A program made the position numbers and the translations under genes. This document shows, in pieces, positions 19,874 to 21,861 of a DNA stretch of 21,861 nt. Each line of letters begins with the position of its first letter. The stretch's first letter is position 1. Source of the stretch: a virus. The stretch covers positions 1 through 21,861 of IMG/VR virus record IMGVR_UViG_3300020156_000082. One strand, written 5' to 3'. Below the pieces are notes generated by a model, which was not told where the DNA came from, did no database searches, and saw only the letters and a program-made list of their open reading frames with translations.

Positions 19874-21558
19874 GAGCCATTGACGAGGCCGCTGCCAAGT
19901 ACGGCGTGGACCCTCAGGCGCTCCTTACGATTGCCAACATCGAGAGCCGCCTCAACCCCAGCGCACAGAACCCCAACTCGTCTGCTGGCGGCTTGTTCCA
20001 GTTCATTGATTCAACGGCTCGCGGTTATGGGCTGTCCGACAGGTTTGACTATGAGCAGGCTGCCGATGCCGGCGCTCGTCTCGCTCGCGACAATGCCCGC
20101 GCGCTGCGGAGCGCGCTCGGTCGCGACCCGGAGCCGTGGGAACTCTATCTCGCTCATCAACAGGGCGCCGGCGGGGCCATCAAGCTCCTGACCAACCCGG
20201 ATGCCAAGGCGAGTTCGCTCCTGGGCTCCGCTGCCGTCAGCCTCAATTTCGGCGACACCAGCATGACGGCCCGCGAGTTCGCCAGCAAGTGGAAGTCCCG
20301 ATATGGCCGGGCAGCCGGCCTGATCCCGAAAGAGAACATCGGTTCGTCCACCTTCCGCCAGGGTTCCCGCGGCGAGGGCGTCCGCGATTTGCAATCGCGC
20401 CTCAAGTCGGCCGGCTTCAACATCGCCGTGGATGGCGATTTCGGCCCCGATACCGCCCGCGCGGTTCGCGAGTTCCAGCAGCGGCGCGGCCTTACCGTTG
20501 ACGGCATCGTCGGCCCCAAGACCCTCGCTGCCCTGCGCCCCGCTTCCGAGATTCAGTTCGGTATCGGCGACCGTGAGGGCTCGCGCCAGATGCTCGCATC
20601 GGCCCGCCCCACGCTCCCTCCGCCCCCCGTATTGCCGCGCTTCATGGGCACGACAGCCCGTGCCCTTGCGCCCACGGCAGCCAACAAGCTCGCCGGCAAT
20701 CTGCTCGGCGGATCGCCGCCCGTACCCGCTCCGCGCCACATGGCAAACACCGCCCGCGCCCTCGCCAATACCCCGCAGGACGTGGCGAGCATCACCAGCC
20801 GTGGCCTGACGCCCAGCAGCCAGCTCGGGCTCATCAACCGCACCCCGCCGATCCCGGCCACCATGTCGGCCAATCTCGCGGCCTCGCGGCGTCCCCCGGT
20901 CAATGCTCCGCTCAGGATCGAGGTGGCTGGAGCCACGCCGCTGCGCATGCCATCCGCTCCCGGCGCCGGGCTGACAATGGCTCAGAAGCTCGCATTCGGC
21001 GGCTCTGGCGCGCCCGTGCCCGCCATGCAGAGCACCGACATGGCAATGATGCGTGGGGCCTCTTCGTTCTACCCCAAGCCGCAGACATTCCCCCCCATTC
21101 CCGCCACCATGTCGGCAGGACTGGCCGCATCGAGGCGACCCGCACCCATGATGCCGGCAGTTGCCGCGACCCCCGCCAAGGCCGCTCCCGGCTCTGCCGA
21201 ACGGGCTCTGGAATACGGGCTCGCCTCGCGCCCCTCGCACATCGTCCAGGTGGGCAATTACCTCTACGACACATCGCGGCCCAAGCCGGGCGGTGGCTAC
21301 GAGAAGGTCTCCCCCTCCTTTGTCGAGCGCGAAATGTTCGCACCCACCATTGCCGGCGGCATGATCCGCTCCGGGCTCACCGCGCAGGTCAACAACCTGC
21401 TTGGCGGCGGCAACAAGACCGCCGTGGCCTCCCGCACATCCACTTCCGGTTCGTCCAGCAAGCCCAGCGGCTCGGGCGTCTCGCCCACCACCGGCAAGAA
21501 ATATGTGCAGGGCAACAGCTCCACCAATTCCGCCTTCCGCAAGATGATCGGGCTCTGA
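19849..21558 (+). CDS. Virion lytic transglycosylase with peptidoglycan-binding domain
   Basis: The ATG at 19849 has a CGGAG site 10 bases upstream. The 569-residue protein begins with an SLT/lysozyme-like domain (about 10-155): catalytic Glu32 in NIESRLNPSAQNPNSSAGG, then GLFQFI (48-53) and the WELYLAHQQGAGGAIKLL segment (98-113). A PG_binding_1 domain follows (about 172-228: GSRGEGVRDLQSRL, VDGDFGPDTARAVREFQ, VDGIVGPKTLAAL). The remaining 340 residues are Pro/Ala/Ser-rich with degenerate repeats (IPATMSANLAASRRP at 335-349, IPATMSAGLAASRRP at 417-431). There is no signal peptide, so it is probably carried in the virion and opens the wall during entry rather than acting as a secreted endolysin. 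Confidence 0.82.
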   Translation: MATRAEIVRAIDEAAAKYGVDPQALLTIANIESRLNPSAQNPNSSAGGLFQFIDSTARGYGLSDRFDYEQAADAGARLARDNARALRSALGRDPEPWELYLAHQQGAGGAIKLLTNPDAKASSLLGSAAVSLNFGDTSMTAREFASKWKSRYGRAAGLIPKENIGSSTFRQGSRGEGVRDLQSRLKSAGFNIAVDGDFGPDTARAVREFQQRRGLTVDGIVGPKTLAALRPASEIQFGIGDREGSRQMLASARPTLPPPPVLPRFMGTTARALAPTAANKLAGNLLGGSPPVPAPRHMANTARALANTPQDVASITSRGLTPSSQLGLINRTPPIPATMSANLAASRRPPVNAPLRIEVAGATPLRMPSAPGAGLTMAQKLAFGGSGAPVPAMQSTDMAMMRGASSFYPKPQTFPPIPATMSAGLAASRRPAPMMPAVAATPAKAAPGSAERALEYGLASRPSHIVQVGNYLYDTSRPKPGGGYEKVSPSFVEREMFAPTIAGGMIRSGLTAQVNNLLGGGNKTAVASRTSTSGSSSKPSGSGVSPTTGKKYVQGNSSTNSAFRKMIGL

Positions 21559-21559
21559 A

Positions 21560-21861
21560 ATGCAGTGGAACGGTCTCAACTTCACCCCGTCCTCCGGGAA
21601 CGTCGAGCGCTGGTATGAGGGCATCACGCCGCAACAGCAGAATTTCGTGCGTCCCACGGGGCCGGTGGGTGCATTGCCGCGTGGCGGCTCTCCCGCTCCG
21701 GTCCTCACCGACGATCTGCGCCGGCAGTTGTCCATCATGCATGCGGGCGGACTCGGCACCGGCTTTGCCAACCTGTTCGCTGGCCCCATTGCCGCTTCAA
21801 CAGAGGTTCAACGGCCCTTCAACGGGGGTTCAACGGGTTCAACGCTGCCGAGCAGCTTCCC
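21560..21861 (+). CDS. 3'-truncated phage protein after the transglycosylase
   Basis: The ATG at 21560 lies one base past the upstream stop, and the frame is open to the window edge, so only about 100 residues are visible. The N-terminus (MQWNGLNFTPSSGNVERWYE, GITPQQQNFVRPTG) is followed by RRQLSIMHAGGLGTGFANLF and then a Ser/Thr/Gly-rich segment encoded by the TTCAAC repeats. The Gly/Pro/Gln-rich composition resembles the preceding protein's tail, so it may be another virion or ejection component. The family is not recognised. Confidence 0.6.
   Translation, partial: MQWNGLNFTPSSGNVERWYEGITPQQQNFVRPTGPVGALPRGGSPAPVLTDDLRRQLSIMHAGGLGTGFANLFAGPIAASTEVQRPFNGGSTGSTLPSSF
21796..21843. repeat. Phased TTCAAC repeats (five copies, 11-base period)
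   Basis: TTCAAC starts at 21796, 21807, 21818, 21829 and 21838: four copies exactly 11 bases apart and a fifth 9 bases on. Four of the copies continue as TTCAACG. Because 11 is not a multiple of 3, the repeats fall in different reading frames and do not make a protein repeat, which points to selection on DNA or to slippage. The array may continue beyond the window. Confidence 0.85.

Noticed and set aside
20011-21789. 592-residue leftward frame opposite the transglycosylase
   Set aside because: Gly/Arg/His-rich antisense shadow opposite an enzyme with an intact catalytic motif; no ribosome site.
21796-21861. TTCAAC repeats as tRNA T-arms (GGTTCAA)
   Set aside because: No complementary stem flanks the loop and no acceptor or anticodon arm can be built around it.
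1-21861. CRISPR array, insertion sequence, integrase or attachment site
   Set aside because: No regularly spaced long direct repeats, no transposase or integrase motifs, and no tRNA gene were seen in either strand.

Overview
The window is GC-rich phage DNA. It reads as the late (packaging, virion and ejection) half of a short-tailed (podovirus-type) phage or prophage whose host is probably an alphaproteobacterium, perhaps in the Hyphomicrobiales. That inference rests on four things: genes packed with ATGA/TGATG/GTGA stop-start overlaps; a P22-type portal; an SU10-type major capsid protein followed by adaptor, nozzle and ejection-protein genes; and no sheath, tail-tube or tape-measure gene. 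The host assignment comes from composition and the general look of the small proteins, not from a marker gene. No integrase, replication gene or tRNA is visible.

Layout. (1) 1-1402: small rightward genes. They include a possible late-regulator-like protein (485-1069) and a strong intrinsic terminator (1142-1170). The first 62 bases are a perfect 26-bp inverted repeat that removes any ribosome site for the first gene. (2) 1457-1955: three tiny overlapping leftward genes, the last a helix-turn-helix-like protein. They are driven from a promoter/operator-like region (1981-2040) that lies between them and the packaging genes. (3) 2128-6299: small and large terminase subunits and portal. (4) 6310-8937: five genes inserted between portal and scaffold, among them a beta-sandwich protein and a BppU-like fibre/appendage protein. 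(5) 8993-11008: scaffold and major capsid protein. (6) 11113-11670: an HNH-AP2 homing-endonuclease gene between capsid and decoration-protein genes. (7) 11743-15497: decoration protein bracketed by two intrinsic terminators, then head-completion, adaptor and nozzle genes and two small accessory genes. (8) 15497-18805: three consecutive internal-virion/DNA-ejection candidates. (9) 18802-19823: a leftward three-gene cassette (two-helix membrane protein, unknown protein, secreted Rap1a/Tai-like protein). (10) 19849-21861: a virion lytic transglycosylase with a peptidoglycan-binding domain, then a gene cut by the window edge that contains an 11-bp-phased TTCAAC repeat.

How it works together. TerS/TerL load DNA through the portal into a procapsid built from scaffold and major capsid protein. 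The adaptor, nozzle and accessory proteins close the short tail. The three ejection proteins and the transglycosylase are the likely machinery that carries DNA across the cell envelope on entry. Three intrinsic terminators inside the rightward gene series imply either antitermination or graded expression.

Most worth a second look: the envelope cassette at 18802-19823 with its Rap1a-like immunity-type protein beside a cell-wall-cutting virion enzyme, the phased repeat at the right edge, the terminal palindrome, and the paired operator-like repeats. All functional names come from reading the translations by eye; no database search was possible.
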